A stretch of 64,000 nt of DNA, from NCBI RefSeq assembly GCF_000005505.3, contig NC_016132.3, positions 1,178,001-1,242,000 of the forward strand, written 5' to 3'. Source of the stretch: Brachypodium distachyon (taxonomy: Eukaryota > Streptophyta > Magnoliopsida > Poales > Poaceae). Each line of letters begins with the position of its first letter. Position 1 is the first letter of the stretch. Below are positions 31,565-42,456 of the stretch, in pieces. A program made the position numbers and the translations under genes. The notes beneath the pieces were generated by a model, which did not search any database, was not told where the DNA came from, and saw only the letters and a list, made by a program, of their open reading frames with translations.

Positions 31565-31852
31565 AGGTACTATAGACTTTCAATAACGGTAAAACGATAT
31601 AATTGCGTTGAATGTTCCGTGGGAACATACACCTTATTGAAAGCAGCGAATTATTTCACGTAGCACTGAGGGGTCTACATAGTGTAAAAATGCACAATGA
31701 CTACCTTCACCGTGCTCTTCTAATATTAAATAACACAAGGTGCTACAGCCTTTCAATAACGGTAAAACGATATAATTGCGTTGAATGTTCCGTGGGAACA
31801 TACACCTTATTGAAAGCAGCGAATTATTTCGCGTAGAACTGAGAGATCTACA
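31565..31852 (+). repeat. Two direct repeats (~115 bp) in the copia internal region
   Basis: 31565-31690 and 31737-31852 share CAATAACGGTAAAACGATAT, TTCCGTGGGAACATACACCT and TATTGAAAGCAGCGAATTAT in the same order, offset by ~172 bp and differing at only a few positions. They lie in AT-rich non-coding sequence between the GC-rich block and the integrase. Confidence 0.8.
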
Positions 31853-31924
31853 CCAATAAATCGGTGATTATCTTCAAAGTGTTATTTGAGGTCTATACTA
31901 TATGAATTTAACATTGATTTGTAT

Positions 31925-34900
31925 CTCAGGATTTTGTATGCACAGCATGTGCACAAGGCAAGCTCATTTTAAGACCTTCTTATCTTAAAATACAAGCGGA
32001 ACCACTACAGTTCCTTGAACGAATTCAAGGAGATATTTGTGGTCCTATTCAACCATTGTTTGGACCATTTAGATATTTCATGGTATTAATTGACGCATCT
32101 ACGAGATGGTCTAATGTGTGTCTACTTTCCACACGTAACCATGTCGCAAAGATAATGAGCCAAATAATTAAATTAAAAGCTCATTATCCAGAGCATCGAA
32201 TTAAAACAATTCGAATGGACAACGCTGCTGAATTCTCCTCACGCGCCTTCAATGATTATTGCATGGCATTAGGAATCGAAGTTCAGCAGTCAGTCCCATA
32301 CGTCCACACACAAAATGGTTTGGCTGAATCTTTTAATAAGAGAATTAAGTTTATTGCGAGACTTTTATTACAGAATTGTAATCTACCAACAACTTGTTGG
32401 GGTCATGCGGTTATACATGCCGCTGATTTAATTCAATTGCGACCAACTGCATATCACACTACTTCTCCTCTTCAATTAGTACATGGAAATCCACCAAGTA
32501 TTTCCCATCCGCGAAAATTCGGTTGCGCTACATACGTACCGATCTCACCACCACAACGTACATCAATGGGACCACATAAAAAATTGGGGATCTATGTGGG
32601 GTACAAATCACCGTCAATTATCAAGTACCTAGAACCTCTGACAGGGAATCTATTCACTGCCCGGTACGCTGATTGTATTTTCAATGAGGACCATTTCCCG
32701 GCATTAGGGGGAGATTTAAAGTACCAAAAACAAGAATGCCAGGAAATCAATTTGAATGTCCAAGGCATTTCCGCCTCTGATCTACGTACTCAAGAAACTG
32801 AACAACAAGTTCAGAAAATAATAAATTTGCAACATATTGCAAACAATTTACCAGACGCATTTGTTGATTACAAAGGTGTAACTAAATCTTATAATCATGC
32901 ACAGAACGTACCAGAAAGAGTGGAGGTACCTATAAAAATCACTCAACCTCCTGCACCTACCGTTCAAAGGAAGAGGGGGAGAAGTACGACAACTAAAAAG
33001 GATCTAACTTTCAGCAAGCAACAAAAGGAACAAACGAAGGAGCCGCAGAAAAGAAAACAGAAGAATAAACCTTCTGGACCTCCTTCAACAACAACAACAA
33101 ATATGAGTCAACATTTGATTGACCGAGATCAATTGGGTAATATACACCCTATGGATAACCAACATCCACAACCCAGCTTAATAGTGCACTCAATTACTGA
33201 TGCTGGTACATCGGAAAACCTAGACTTAACCGCAACGGGAAATCGCGAACAGTCACCAAAGGTAAACGAAATTTCCACAAATTATTTAGATACTGGAGAA
33301 ACATATAATAGAAAGACTACATTCGTCGACACATATTTCTCAACTAAAATTGCAAACAACCTTCTAAATGATCATGATCCAAAGACCATAGCTGAGTGTG
33401 AAAAACGCTCCAACTAGCTCAAATGGAAGGATGCAATTCAAGCAGAAATAGCCTCGCTCAATAAAAGAAAGGTATTTACAGAAGTAATACCTACACCTCC
33501 AAGTGTTTTTCCAGTGGGATTCAAATGGGTTTTTGTCCAGAAAAGGAACGAAAACAATGAGGTGGTGAGATATAAAGCAAGGCTAGTAGCACAAGGGTTT
33601 ACGCAGAGACCCGGCATTGATTTCAATGAAACATACTCTCCGGTTATGAGTGGAATTACTTTCCAATATTTAATCTCATTGTCTGTTCAAAATCGTCTAT
33701 CTATGCAGTTGATGGACGTCGTGACTGCATATCTTTATGGGTCATTAGATTCGGATATATACATGAAAATTCCAGATGGAATCCAAATTTCGAATGCTAA
33801 CGCAAGAGGCAACATGTACTGTGTAAAGTTGAATAAATCTTTATACGGTCTAAAACAGTCGGGTAGAATGTGGTACAACCGACTAAGTGAGTTTCTCATT
33901 AAAAGGGGTTACTCTAACAATGATGACTGCCCATGTGTATTCATCGAGAAATCCAAAACAGGATTTTGTATTATCTCTGTATATGTTGATGATTTAAACA
34001 TCATTGGCAACAAACAGGATATTGATGAGGCTCGTAATCATCTAATGACGGAATTTGAAATGAAAGATTTGGGTAAAACCAAGTTCTGCTTAGGTTTACA
34101 ACTTGAGCACCTTCCTTCGGGAATATTGGTTCACCAAGTTACATATATCCAGAAAATCTTGGAGAAACTTAACATGGACAAATCCTATCCATGCAAAACA
34201 CCTATGGTAGTTCGATCTCTAGACGTAGAGAAAGATCCATTCAGACCAAAAGTTGATGGAGAGGAAATATTGGGATCTGAATTCCCATATCTTAGTGCCA
34301 TTGGAGCATTAATGTACTTAGCAAATTGCACCCGGCCGGATATTGCATTTGCGGTAAATTTACTAGCTAGACATAGCGCAGCTCCAACAAAACGCCATTG
34401 GGTAGGAGTCAAGCAAATTTTTCGCTACCTACAAGGCACTAAAGATTTAGGTCTATATTTCCAAAAGGAAAACCAAAACTCTGAATTAATCGGATACACT
34501 GATGCTGGCTATTTATCTGATCCCCACAATGTCAGATCCTAGACCGGTTTTGTGTTCCTACACGGTGGGACAGCTATATCATGGAAGTCTTCTAAACAGA
34601 CTCTGGTGGCTACATCCACAAATCATTCGGAAATAATAGTCTTATACGAAGCATCTCGTGAGAGTGTATGGCTACGAAGAATGATTAACCACATACAACA
34701 ATCATGTGGTATTGGTTCAATTGAATCACCAACGATTATCTATGAGGATAATTCAGCTTGTGTTACTCAGATGCAATCAGGTTATATAAAGAGCAATATG
34801 ACTAAACATATTGCACCTAAACTATTCTATCCTCATGAATTACAACAAAATGGGGAGATAAATATCTTGCAAACCAAATCATGTGATAATCTCGCGGATT

Positions 34901-34962
34901 TGTTTACTAAGTCCTTACCTAGCTCCATATTTCAGAAATTTGTATATGGGATCGGTATGTGA
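31925..34962 (+). pseudogene. Copia pol: integrase, reverse transcriptase, RNase H; two nonsense codons
   Basis: From about 31925 the frame reads CTACAQGKLILRPSYL.. (end of the GAG-pre-integrase zinc region). The integrase core follows with its three acidic residues, in GDICGP, RMDNAAEF and NGLAES. After an in-frame TAG at 33415 (TGG expected by family, ..KRSN-stop-LKWKDAI) the reverse transcriptase follows (KARLVAQGFTQRPGIDFNET, VVTAYLYG, YVDDLNIIG). A second in-frame TAG at 34540 (..PHNVRS-stop-TGFVFL) precedes RNase H (ISWKSSKQTLVATSTNHSE). The frame ends at 34962. The same frame is kept throughout, so the only lesions seen are the two stops. The copy is therefore relatively young but defective. 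Confidence 0.9.
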
Positions 34963-35400
34963 CAACTTAAAAGTTTGCAAGCATCAGGGGAAATGTTCAC
35001 CTGAGTTTAACCTGTTTACAACATCATATTGCACTCTTTTCCTATTATGAGTTTTACTCACTAGTTTCTCATAGAAGGTTTTTAATGAGACAATATTAAC
35101 ATAAGATTATATGTCATATTTTCTATTTTCCCCACCGGGGTTTTTACAGATAATATACAAGACATATTTATTGTCCATATAATTCAATATGAATTATCAA
35201 GAGGCAATATTCAAAATATGTTATACCATTTTCTCCTTAATTTTTCCATTGGGTTTTTAAAAAGAGTTTTCATAACATATCAATATTATTATTTCCTCAA
35301 TATTTTTCCCACAGGGTTTTTGGAGGAAATTACTACATTACAAGATTCCATGATGATTCAAGAATATACAAGTCAAAGAAGCAAATTGATCAAGGAGGAG

Positions 35401-35590
35401 TGTTAAGAATAATATATGATCAATTAGTTAGTTATTAATAGGCAGTTACTATAACCGTTCGTGTCCCAAGTTTTGGAAAACTTGAGACACGAAGGCAAAA
35501 GTTTGAGACACCAATGCATGTATTGGTGCCTCTTCAACCTATATAAGTATCATCATCATCACCAATTGATTCTCATTTCATTTTACAACA
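35401..35590 (+). repeat. 3' LTR of the copia element (190 bp)
   Basis: It starts TGTTAAGAATAATATATG and ends TTTTACAACA. It contains an internal imperfect palindrome (CGTTCGTGTCCCAAGTTTT with AAAACTTGAGACACGAAGG) that the 5' LTR lacks. It is followed by the CTTTT target duplication. Confidence 0.88.
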
Positions 35591-35595
35591 CTTTT

Positions 35596-37307
35596 GAGCA
35601 AGATCTTGGTTATTCAGTCTGCTTACTCGTGTAGTCATGCTCTGAATTATGCAGTACTCTGTTTTTTCTCCTTTTTTTACACAGAAAGCACCTCTTTATT
35701 TATCAAAATTATAGTTACTCTGTTAGTAGCGTGGTTAGTCAGTCGTCAACTTGGTCATGTAAGAAGTATTCCATATCTTCATTGCCTGAATCATGATTCT
35801 GCTACTACTTCCATATGTTCATTGCGGACTGTAAGAAATATTCTGAGAATTATTCCATATGCAACCGTTAAGGCTTGGAGACGGGGATTGTTCAACCTCT
35901 GCGGATGGTTTGGCAGTAATATTTATTACTTTGTTTACTTTCATATGTTCATATATTTATTAATTTGTTTACTTATTGGTCACTTTGAGTACTCGGCCTT
36001 GTGCCAGTGTTCTGAGTAATCGAGCTACGGCTCATATAAAAAAACGAATACGTCAGTTTGGAAACAATGTATTGATCAGCACAGTTAATATACGGAGTAG
36101 TAGACAAGTCTTACAAATACAACCTACTTTGTCCTGTTTTAAAAACATTGATGATATTGATATAGTGCATCATTTGTACGTGGACAGTAGCTAAAGTCAA
36201 CACAAATCGCCATTCGCAGCTAATTTTGTCTTCTTTTTCTTTCTGATGTCCGGATCAAATTTAGATTTGTAATTTTATAAGATGGTAGATATATGGTGTA
36301 TAGTGCTACTGGAAAATCGTCACACTTTAGGATAGCACACACGCACATAACCATCTAAAATGCAGATTTTCCTTTTTTTGATAGGAATCTAAAATGCAGA
36401 TTGTATACTGGTTTTCTTTAGTGAAAAAAAAAAGCTGTCTCCCAAAATTTATGGATTTGTTCGTCAAACAAAAATTATGGATTTTATGCGGGCCTGCACA
36501 TTTGGCCCTGGCAGCCCAAGCCGAAGAAGCCCAGAAAGCGTCTTCAAGTTTGAGCGACCTCGGTTCCGCATTTCACACGAGGAAATTCGTGGGTGCTGCT
36601 CGTCTCTGCAACCGCCGGCGGCCACCCCAAGTCCCCAACTGCGTCTACACCTCACAACAATCTTGATCGGTGCTCTCGCTTCCTCCTCCTCCTCCTCCTC
36701 CTCCTTCAGCCGAGCCGGCACAAGGTGGGCTTCTTTCAAACCCTATCTTATTTATTTCCGTCGAGGTTTGCACGCGCGCTGGTGCGCTGCATCGGGAAAA
36801 CCCCATATGTGTTCATCTTGCATTCGCCCCTTACGTTCGGTTGCCCGTTGGTGGATTACGTCCGGGTCCTGCTGATTCGCTACCTGCCGTCGCTTCACCT
36901 GCAGGCTGCAGTCCATGTGTTTGCTGATTTGCTTCTATGATTTCGGGCTGGTTCATCGGCTATTTGCTTTCTATGCAGCAGACGTGTTTGCGATTTTGCC
37001 TGCCTGCATGATTTGAATTCCACCCTTTTGTGCTTCTTTTGTGATTGTGTCGTTGCCCTTGTACAGATACATTCATAAATCATAATCCTCTGATCATTGT
37101 TGGAATCTTCAAATTAGAGTGGAAAATTTTGTACTCCGTACCTTCTTTCAAGAAATAAATGTTGATCATCTCCTTTAGTTGGCACATCTGTGGACACGCA
37201 CTTGTTATTGTTTGAGTACTCTTATTGTTTCCCTATAATTTGTTGAGGAATGTTATGGTTTAACCACTTTGTTTTTAATCTGCAGTACTGGAGGCTGTAT
37301 AGCTCAC
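35596..37307. other. S6-S7 intergenic region with probable S7 leader exon
   Basis: The first part is the former 3' flank of S6, displaced by the retrotransposon. No gene is seen to 36450. Then 36480-36725 is GC- and CT-rich and looks like a leader exon ending GCACAAG|GTGGGCTT (36725). A candidate leader-intron acceptor TTTAATCTGCAG lies at 37274-37285, 22 bp before the S7 start codon. Inferred from splice motifs only. Confidence 0.4.
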
Positions 37308-38369
37308 ATGGAGGTGAAGAGTAACAGCATCAAGAAGGAAGGAAATGATTGGCGAGAAGGAGAGGGCATTGTCAAGAAGCAGAATATTACCATGGGGATG
37401 GAGGTGAAGAGCAACGGCATCAACAAGAAAGGAGATGATCAGCATGATGATGAGGGCATTGTCAAGAAGCAGAATGTCACCATGGTGATGGAGGTCTTTG
37501 ATTGCCCTGTCTGCTCAACCCCCCTCAGGCCTCCCATTTTTCAGGTGAATGAGCTTCACAGTTGTACATATGAGTGCCAAAATCAGCAAAATTGTTTCGG
37601 TGTATTAATTATATGATTCTAACAAGGAAGTTTGTTTTGCTTCTTGCAGTGTTCTAAGGGCAGTTTCATCTGCTTGCCTTGCCATGAAAAGCTACCAGAA
37701 AGCGAGCGCACTGTTTCCCAGCGCTGCTATGGCATGGAGCGCGTCGTGAAAAACATCTTCATTCCCTGCAAGCATGGATGCACCAATAAGAATAAGATCC
37801 CCTACTACCGAAAGGAGGAGCACGAGAGGAGTTGCCCGGAAGGGCCATGCATCTGTCCGGTCTTCGGCTGCGACTTATTTGCTCCGACCACGGTGCTCCT
37901 GGACCATCTCACCACCCTTCACGAGTTTCCATCAAAAAGCATTGAATACTTCGTGCCGTTCGAACACCATGTCCAACCGGGTTCTCTTGTTCTCTGCGGC
38001 AAGTACAATCACCTCTTCCTGCTCGATGTGGCGCCACTGGAGTCCCTCGGTCATGCAGTCTCTCTCGTCTGCGTCCAGCCGGAAACTCCGAGAGCCACGA
38101 TTGGATGTTCAGTGTGTTTCTCTTGCTTCAAAGGCCATTACCAGGTTTCATCATTGAATGTCGATAGCTTGTCGATGCCGACGCGGCGCTTCTGCGTCGT
38201 GCCCAAGGTTCTGGGTGGAGATACTGATGTCTTGCTCAAGATCACCATAGATTTGGTATATGATCTTGAGGACTACGAGCTGGAGGAGGAGGATGACGAT
38301 GACGACGACTACAAGGAGGAGGAGGAGGAGGAGGATAGAGCAGGATGGTCACAAATTAATGGTGATTGA
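37308..38369 (+). CDS. S7: SINA-like protein with degenerate RING and duplicated N-terminus
   Basis: Exon 1 (37308-37544, 79 codons) contains two tandem copies of a 30-residue unit (MEVKSNSIKKEG.., VKKQNITMG then MEVKSNGINKKG.., VKKQNVTMV), an exact 90 nt period. It then has CPVCSTPLRPPIFQ and donor GTGAAT. Exon 2 (37650-38369) after TTCTTGCAG starts CSKGSFICLPCHEKLPESER. The protein is 318 residues. As in S6, the RING has lost the histidine (GS for GH) and the last C-x2-C pair (ERTVSQRCYG). The SIAH zinc finger (IPCKHGCTNK.., CPEGPCICPVFGCDLF, H..H) and TRAF-like domain are intact, and the tail is acidic (LEEEDDDDDDYKEEEEEE). S6 and S7 are sister genes. Normal E3 activity is doubtful; a regulatory or scaffold role is inference. 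Confidence 0.87.
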
Positions 38370-38472
38370 GTTGGCATTCAGTTGAGGAATGCGCTAAGCC
38401 TGGTAGGATATACAACCTCGGATGTTTAGTTTATTGCTGTTTCCATGAAGTAGGTTCTGCTTGAACTTGGTA

Positions 38473-38662
38473 TTCTAGCCTGTCAGCCAGTCCGTAACGT
38501 TGTCCCTGATGCTACTGCTACTACTATATGTTATTTTGCTGTCTTTGTCAAAGAACATATATGGTTCTAGCCTGTCAGCCAGTCTGTAACGTTGTCCCTG
38601 ATGCTACTTCTAATAATATACGTCACGTTGCTGTCTTTGTCAAAAATAAAGAACATATATGG
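38473..38662 (+). repeat. Tandem duplication (~92 bp x 2) downstream of S7
   Basis: Two adjacent copies begin TTCTAGCCTGTCAGCCAGTC and continue through GTAACGTTGTCCCTGATGCT and GCTGTCTTTGTCAAA to GAACATATATGG. The second copy has a small insertion. It lies in the 3' flank of S7. Confidence 0.85.
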
Positions 38663-39055
38663 AGCATCCGGTTCTGGACGTGTCTCATTCGGGAATGGCT
38701 GACAGTATAGAGATCACGGTTGTATCGTGAGAACATTTTCAAACAACAAACTCAAATGTGTCATTTTCACCGTCCCGATCTATTTTCCTTAGATATTTCC
38801 TCTAAGTACCAGAGTGACTGATTGATTGATCGAGTATGCCAAATCTTATGTATCAAAGCGATGGAATCACAGTAAACGTTAGCACTGAAAAGGAACAACA
38901 TTCTGTATAAATATATTTTAGACAAAAGACATCGCTGCCCCAGCTTAAATTTAACTGACGGCAGAAACACAAGGTTCAGACTTCAGACTACTAGGGAATA
39001 GCAGTTGATTTACACGCCTAGAAGATCGTCTCACTGTATCTCGATAATACAGGCT

Positions 39056-40315
39056 CTAGCTCCAAGCTGAGATGTGGCGAAGGAAGGAGGGCCAATGCAG
39101 CTCGTAAATCACACGGGAATTATACCTGCACTCGCTGCAGCTATCATAGCCTTGGCAGCTCCCCGAGCTCTTCCCACAGGCGTCTGGCGGATAGTAGCAC
39201 TCATGGCTCACCGGCTCCTCCTCCGTCTCCCCGCTCTCGACATCAAGCCACCACAAGGTCCTTGTCTCCACGCCGCACACCAGCAGCTTGCCCGCGCTCT
39301 CCGCGAACCCCAACACCTTCAACGGCTCCAACGGCGCCGCCGCTCGGTAATTCGGCATCTCCGACCGCACCCAGCTGCTGCTTCCGCCATGATCATCGGC
39401 GGCCTTCTTCTTCACCCAGAGATCTACCGCGCCGCGTTCGCGCCGCCTGTAGCTGTGGAGCAACGCGAGTTCGCCGCGTCCGGTGAGGCATGGGAACAAT
39501 GTCTGCTGGTAGAGCTGGAAGTGGCTGCCGACCTGGATCATGGGGATCTTGGTTAGCGCCGCGCGCGTCGCGTCGCCGGTGACGGAGAGGACGTAGAAGG
39601 ACGAGGCGTTGCGGTAGAGCCAGTGCACCTTGCCGCGCGCGTCGTCCACGGCGCCGGCGCGCGGTCCGGACATGGCGAGGTGTTCGACGGACGGGCAGTC
39701 GACGGGCGCGTTCCATTGGCCCGTGGCGGAGGAGTAGGAGTAGGCGCGGTGCACGAGTCGGTGGTGGTCGCCGGAGCCGAAGACGACGGCGGTGATGAGC
39801 ACCCTGAAGAAGCCGAAGCCGGCGCCGGTCACGGGCAGCAGCAGCGCGTAGCCGGTGAGGTCGCGGTGGAGCGCCGGGTCGAGGTCGAAGGGAGGCGACG
39901 GGAGGAGGCGCGCGCGGCCGCGCCCGGAGAGGAGGGGGTGGGAGACGGCGAGGTGGAGCTTCCGCTGGTCGAGCGGCGTCGGCGTCAGGCGGGACAGGAG
40001 CAGCCCGCGCCGCGAGGCCAGGGGCTTGCCGTTGCCGTTGAAGAGGAGGAGCCCATCGGAGTTGGGGAGGAAGCAGGAGAAAGAGGGCGGCGCGAGGCCA
40101 GGGGGTTCGGCTGGGTAGAAGACGCCGGCGATGAAGGAGGAGCGGTGGGGCTGAGGGAGGTTGAGGTTGCCGGCGGCGGTGGCGGCTAGGACGACGCGGA
40201 AACAGGGTGCGCAGGTGGCGGCGCAGCGGAGGACGTCGATGGGGTCCGGGAGCCGCGAGAAGATATCCAGGAGGAGCTCGTCATGGAGCGCGGCAGCGGT
40301 GGCGGCGGCGGCCAT
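39056..40315 (-). CDS. F2: F-box protein
   Basis: A single-exon gene of 419 residues. The start MAAAATAAALHDELLLDIF was chosen because the paralogues F1 and F3 begin at the equivalent ATG; an in-frame ATG 23 codons upstream (40384) is possible. Residues ~11-50 form an F-box (..LLLDIFSRLPDPIDVLRCAA). The rest is a family-specific region with blocks FLPNSDG, PLASRRGLLLSR, GPRAGAVDDARGKVHWLYRN and ALTKIPMIQVG. It ends in a Cys-rich tail (SCQGYDSCSECRYNSRVIYE.., LRHISAWS). By family knowledge F-box proteins link substrates to SKP1-CUL1 ubiquitin ligases; the substrate is unknown. The only intact copy of the three in this window. A TATAAAT-like motif lies ~40 bp upstream. Confidence 0.87.
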   Translation of the reverse strand: MAAAATAAALHDELLLDIFSRLPDPIDVLRCAATCAPCFRVVLAATAAGNLNLPQPHRSSFIAGVFYPAEPPGLAPPSFSCFLPNSDGLLLFNGNGKPLASRRGLLLSRLTPTPLDQRKLHLAVSHPLLSGRGRARLLPSPPFDLDPALHRDLTGYALLLPVTGAGFGFFRVLITAVVFGSGDHHRLVHRAYSYSSATGQWNAPVDCPSVEHLAMSGPRAGAVDDARGKVHWLYRNASSFYVLSVTGDATRAALTKIPMIQVGSHFQLYQQTLFPCLTGRGELALLHSYRRRERGAVDLWVKKKAADDHGGSSSWVRSEMPNYRAAAPLEPLKVLGFAESAGKLLVCGVETRTLWWLDVESGETEEEPVSHECYYPPDACGKSSGSCQGYDSCSECRYNSRVIYELHWPSFLRHISAWS

Positions 40316-40351
40316 TTGATCGATCTTGGGGACCTGATTAGATTGATCGGA

Positions 40352-40359
40352 ATTTATAA
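40352..40359 (-). promoter_or_regulatory. Possible TATA box of F2
   Basis: On the minus strand the sequence reads CCACGTCTTATAAATTCC. It contains a TATAAAT-like element about 40 bp before the start codon and an ACGT core just upstream of it. The short distance would give a very short leader, so this is tentative. Confidence 0.4.
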
Positions 40360-40384
40360 GACGTGGCTTGGCAGTACAGCCCAA

Positions 40385-41194
40385 TAGGGTGATCCGTGAC
40401 GGGCTGATAAAATTGGGCCTGTATGCTTTTTCAAAAGGCCCATGTCAGATGGGGAACAGTTGAACTTGCTTGGGGCAACTGTGAGGTGCGATGTTCGCAT
40501 CTCTCCCGAGAAAACCATGCTCGAGACCTCAAATCTCCCTCAGAAAATAGAGAAATTCAGCTCTGCGATGATGCCACGTAGAAATCAACAAGACTATCGG
40601 ACTAATTTTCGAATATCATATCGCCTGTGCAACGGGAAGTATGATTTATTTTATGAGGAAATCAACTTAGTACAAATTAAGAACATTGATCTTTATTTCG
40701 AAATTCAAGTTGTAAAAAACAGAAAATACTAACAATTTCAGATCTCGGAGAGATTTCTAGAACTTATTTCATTCCATAATTTACATATTTTAAAATTCAT
40801 TTGAGACTATTGGAAGACATGTTTGGCAGAAACACTCTGCTAACAATTTCCTCATGACCGAACCCACCCAAAAAAATATAATCGTGTCCACTTTGCACAA
40901 GAGCACGGCGGACTGCATCATAAGACTGGCGTACACATCAACTTTTACATTCTAACTCTTGTTTTAAGTTTCTGTTAGGGAAAACACTCTTGTTTTAAGT
41001 ACCCCATGTAACTTTTGTTTCACAAGGACAACATAACCTTTTGCTTAAAAATCACACAACTTCGTTATATCACACCCGAATACTTTTAGACCAAAGACAT
41101 CGCCGCCCAGCTTAAACAAGGTTCAGATTACTGGCGATACCCGTACATATAATTTACACAACTAGATCACCTCACTGTACCTCGATCATATGCT
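40385..41194. other. F2-F3 intergenic region, no gene
   Basis: The first ~100 bp (ACAGCCCAATAGGGTGATCC.., GGGAACAGTTGAACTTGCTT) is duplicated upstream of F3 (42556-42690), so the two genes were copied with their promoters. The rest is AT-rich without a recognisable gene. Confidence 0.5.
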
Positions 41195-42456
41195 CTAGCT
41201 CCAAGCTGAGATCTGACTCAGAAACGAGGGCCAATGCACCTTGTAAATCACACGGCAATTATACGTGCACTCGCTGCAGCTATCGTACCCTTGGCAGCTC
41301 CCCGACCTACACACATCTCTCGGGTAATGGCGGCTACTCGCCATCTCCGTCTTCCCGCTCTCGACATCGAGCCACGACAGCATCCCCACGCTGCACACCA
41401 GCAGCTTTCCCGCGCTCTCCGCGAACCCGACCACCTTCAGCAACTCCAATGGAGCCGCTTTGTACTTTGCCAGCTCCTCCGGCCGCCGCACCCAGGTGCT
41501 CCCGCCATGATCGCCGGCGCCCTTATTAATCCAGAGATCCAGCTTGCCGTCAGCGGCGTCCGGCCGCCTGTTGTGGACCAGCGCGAGCTCGCCGGCTCCT
41601 GTGAGGCAGGGGAATAATGGCTGCAGATGGAGCTGGATTAACCGGTTGCGTTGGACGGCGTGGAGGATGATGGGGAGCTTCGTTAGGGCTGCTTGTGTCG
41701 CGTCGCCGGCAACGGCGAGGGTGTACAAGGACGAGTTGCTGTCGCGGTAGAGCCAGTGCGCCGTGCCGTGCGCGTCCACGGTGCCGGCGCGCGGCCCGGA
41801 CATGGCCAGGTGTTCGACGGATGGGCACTCGGTGGGCGCGCTCCAGAGGCCCGTGCCGGAGTAGTAGCAATAGGCGGCGTGCATGAGGTTGTGGTCGCCG
41901 GAGTCGGAGACTACGATGGCGGTGATGAGCACTCTGAACGCCCCCGGATCATCGACATCGGGCAGCAGCGCGTAGCCGGTGAGGTCGAGGTCCAACGGAG
42001 GCAGCGGGAGGAGCCGCGTGCGGCCGGCGAGGAGAGGGTGGGAGACGGCGAGGTGGAGCTTCCGGCGGTCTAGCGGCGTGGGCATGACGACTCGGGAGAG
42101 GATAAGCCCGCGCCGCGAGGCCAGGGGCATGGCGGGGCTGAAGAACCCGTCGGAGTTGGGCAGGAAGGAGGAGAAGGAGCCGCACGCAGACGCAGGATCC
42201 TGACGAACCGCGGTGGGCATGGTGGTTTATTGCCGGGCGCGTTGGCGGCGGATACGACGGCGGCGATCTGGTAGAAGGCGCCGAGGACGAAGGAGGAGCG
42301 GTGGAGCTGGGGGAGGTTAAGGTGGCCGGCGGCGATGGCGGCGAGGATGACCCGGAACCAGGGCCCGCAGGTGGCGGCGCAGCGGAGGAGATCGATGGGG
42401 TCCGGGAGCCGCGAGAAGATGTCGAGGAGGAGCTCGCCATGGAGCGCGGCGGCCAT
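41195..42456 (-). pseudogene. F3: F-box gene with one frameshift
   Basis: It starts MAAALHGELLLDIFSRLPDP and IDLLRCAATCGPWFRV (F-box), runs to ..PPCPPRFVR and then leaves the conserved frame near 42150-42205. The rest (CGSFSSFLPNSDGFFSPAMP.. through GPRAGTVDAHGTAHWLYRDS to SFLSQISAWS) is open in another frame to 41195. Apart from that single shift the gene matches F2 along its length, including the Cys-rich end (SCQGYDSCSECTYNCRVIYK). It is either a young pseudogene or affected by a sequence error in GC-rich DNA. If repaired in nature it would be an SCF adaptor like F2. Confidence 0.8.

Larger units (their letters stand above)
30017..35590 (+). mobile_element. Ty1/copia LTR retrotransposon with very short LTRs
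   Basis: The element is 5574 bp long, flanked by a CTTTT duplication. Both LTRs start TGTTAAGAATAATATATG and end CATTTTACAACA. A purine run (AAGGAGGAG) directly precedes the 3' LTR as polypurine tract. The pol order integrase, reverse transcriptase, RNase H is that of Ty1/copia. It inserted 51 bp after the S6 stop codon, in the probable 3' untranslated region of S6, in the same orientation. No gag-like protein was recognised, and pol has two in-frame stops. Confidence 0.92.
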
